35,994 nucleotides of DNA, from assembly GCA_013388515.1 (NCBI GenBank), contig JACAFC010000189.1:1-35994 (forward strand). Direction: 5' to 3'. The translations under genes were made by a program, and so were the position numbers. Each line of letters opens with the position of its first letter. Position 1 is the stretch's first letter. Below, in pieces: positions 34,836-35,994 of the stretch. The notes under the pieces are model-generated. The model saw nothing but the letters and a program-made list of their open reading frames with translations. It did no database searches and was not told the DNA's origin. This DNA comes from Ignavibacteriaceae bacterium (GTDB lineage Bacteria; Bacteroidota; Ignavibacteria; Ignavibacteriales; Ignavibacteriaceae).

Positions 34836-35291
34836 ATGTACAGTAAAACTCATCGACAAAACAGAATTAAAGAACTCTTAAAGGAACGAGTATTTTATAA
34901 CCAGGAAGAATTAGTTAAAACTTTAAGCGATGAAGGAATTGAAGTAACACAGGCAACATTAAGCAGAGATTTTCAGGAATTAGGTGTTGTTAGAACTTCA
35001 GCTGCTGAAGGTTCTCGCTATACTTTAAATGTTGAAGAAGCTGGAAATCAAATTCGCAAATTGATTTCCTTCGAAATTTTAGCAGTTCAATCCAACGAAA
35101 TGGTGATTATTGTTCGCACTTTAGCAGGCAGAGCTCAAGGTGTTGCTCATTATATAGACAAGCTTAACTCGAAGCTGATATTGGGAACTATATCTGGCGA
35201 CGATACTATTATGATTGTTCCTTCAAGCACAAAAAATATAAACGACATTGTACAATTAATGAACAAAATAATGAATGCTGAAATCACATAA
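34836..35291 (+). CDS. argR: Arginine repressor ArgR
   Basis: Arginine-sensing regulator, 151 residues. The N-terminal winged helix-turn-helix (1-70) includes TLSDEGIEVTQATLSRDFQE. The C-terminal hexamerisation and arginine-binding domain includes GRAQGVAHYIDKL and LGTISGDDTIMIVP, with the GDDT motif whose Asp residues contact arginine. A strong GGAGG lies six bases before the ATG. Lying within the operon it presumably regulates, it should be autoregulated. It is one of the few genes here with a near-ideal ribosome binding site. Confidence 0.96.
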   Translation: MYSKTHRQNRIKELLKERVFYNQEELVKTLSDEGIEVTQATLSRDFQELGVVRTSAAEGSRYTLNVEEAGNQIRKLISFEILAVQSNEMVIIVRTLAGRAQGVAHYIDKLNSKLILGTISGDDTIMIVPSSTKNINDIVQLMNKIMNAEIT

Positions 35292-35309
35292 ACTTACAAG
35301 GAAGCAAAA

Positions 35310-35994
35310 ATGAAGAAGAAAAAAATTGTTGTTGCCTATTCAGGCGGGTTAGACACTTCAGTCATGGTTAAATGGTTAAGTCAAAAATATAATGCCGAAA
35401 TTATAACTGTTACCGGAAATCTTGGACAAAAAAAAGACATTGAAAATCTTGAAGACAAAGCTATTAAAACTGGTGCTTCTAAAGCGTATATAGTTGACCT
35501 TCAAAATGAATTTATTCAAGATTATGTTTGGAAAGCACTAAAAGCTGAAGCTCTTTATGAAGGAGATTATCCCTTAGCAACATCAATTGGAAGACCTCTT
35601 CTTGCAAAGCTTATGGTGGATATAGCTCAAAAAGAAAATGCAGACATGATTGCACACGGCTGTACCGGAAAAGGTAACGATCAAGTTAGGTTTGAAGTTG
35701 GAATAAAAACTTTAGCTCCCGATATGGAAATACTAGCCCCGCTCAGAACTTGGGAATTCAAAACAAGGGAGGAAGAAATCGATTATGCTATGCTTCATAA
35801 CATCCCAATTTCTATCACTAAAGCAAAACCTTACTCAATTGATGAAAATTTATGGGGAATTGCGGTTGAGTGCGGTGAACTAGAAGATACCATGAATGCC
35901 CCCCCCGAAGATGCTTATCAAATAACAAAAAGCCCATTGAAAGCAAAAGATAAACCTCAAGATGTAACTATTAGTTTTAAGGAAGGAATACCAT
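35310..35994 (+). CDS. argG: Argininosuccinate synthase (3' end outside window)
   Basis: Joins citrulline and aspartate using ATP, the seventh step of arginine synthesis. The ATP pyrophosphatase loop [15 protein letters not shown] (9-23), [19 protein letters not shown] and [14 protein letters not shown] are intact; 228 codons are present of about 400. AAGGAAG at 35298-35304 sets the ATG at 35310. It lies 18 bases after argR in the same operon. An eight-C run at 35899-35906 encodes NAPPED in the conserved region and keeps the frame. The segment [11 protein letters not shown] differs from the usual ADVGQGEE. Confidence 0.95.
   Translation, partial: MKKKKIVVAYSGGLDTSVMVKWLSQKYNAEIITVTGNLGQKKDIENLEDKAIKTGASKAYIVDLQNEFIQDYVWKALKAEALYEGDYPLATSIGRPLLAKLMVDIAQKENADMIAHGCTGKGNDQVRFEVGIKTLAPDMEILAPLRTWEFKTREEEIDYAMLHNIPISITKAKPYSIDENLWGIAVECGELEDTMNAPPEDAYQITKSPLKAKDKPQDVTISFKEGIP

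Overview
The window is a gene-dense, AT-rich bacterial chromosome segment. One secreted protein ends in a type IX secretion sorting domain with the motif SLSQNYPNPFNP. Together with the AT-rich codon use and dispersed hairpin repeats, this points to the Ignavibacteria/Bacteroidota-Chlorobiota group. That is an inference from motif style; there is no rRNA or marker-tree evidence here. Almost everything is core metabolism and housekeeping. I see no phage, insertion sequence, CRISPR array, tRNA or rRNA gene.

Layout. 1-5372: a divergent phosphoenolpyruvate (PEP) carboxylase-like protein (cut by the left edge), a class I aminotransferase and ATP-type PEP carboxykinase (pckA), all facing right. The last two genes overlap by ATGA, so this looks like a PEP/oxaloacetate/aspartate node. 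5475-6791: a secreted type IX protein whose sorting domain carries a palindromic DNA insertion in frame. 7002-8195: a second class I aminotransferase broken by one in-frame TAA. 8202-13818, leftward: aroE, an 11-repeat TPR protein, sucC and the proline-pathway dehydrogenase pruA. 14093-17839, rightward: an acyl-CoA ligase, a small secreted protein and an AEC-family transporter. 17863-20326, leftward: an alkaline-phosphatase-fold protein that seems to lack several zinc ligands, and an inositol-monophosphatase-family protein. 20476-29943, rightward: lon, msrC, dnaX, cmk, rpsA, mtaB and a small membrane protein. 29944-30582: a noncoding stretch holding what looks like a decayed leftward gene. 30583 to the right edge: an arginine operon argC-argJ-argB-argD-argR-argG, with argC interrupted by an in-frame TAA and argG cut by the edge.

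How the genes fit together. The left cluster links PEP, oxaloacetate and aspartate. The right cluster makes ornithine from glutamate and joins citrulline to aspartate, with its own ArgR regulator in the operon. sucC and pruA feed the TCA cycle. The lon-to-mtaB run covers proteolysis, repair of oxidised methionine, replication, nucleotide supply, translation and tRNA modification.

The points I consider most worth checking are: the PEP-carboxylase-like protein; a run of nine A in dnaX whose slippage would end translation almost at once and give a gamma-sized product; two independent Glu-to-TAA nonsense changes in otherwise intact enzymes; the zinc-ligand losses in the alkaline-phosphatase homologue; and palindromic repeats, one of them translated. 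I did not find a clear new multi-gene defence or biosynthetic system.
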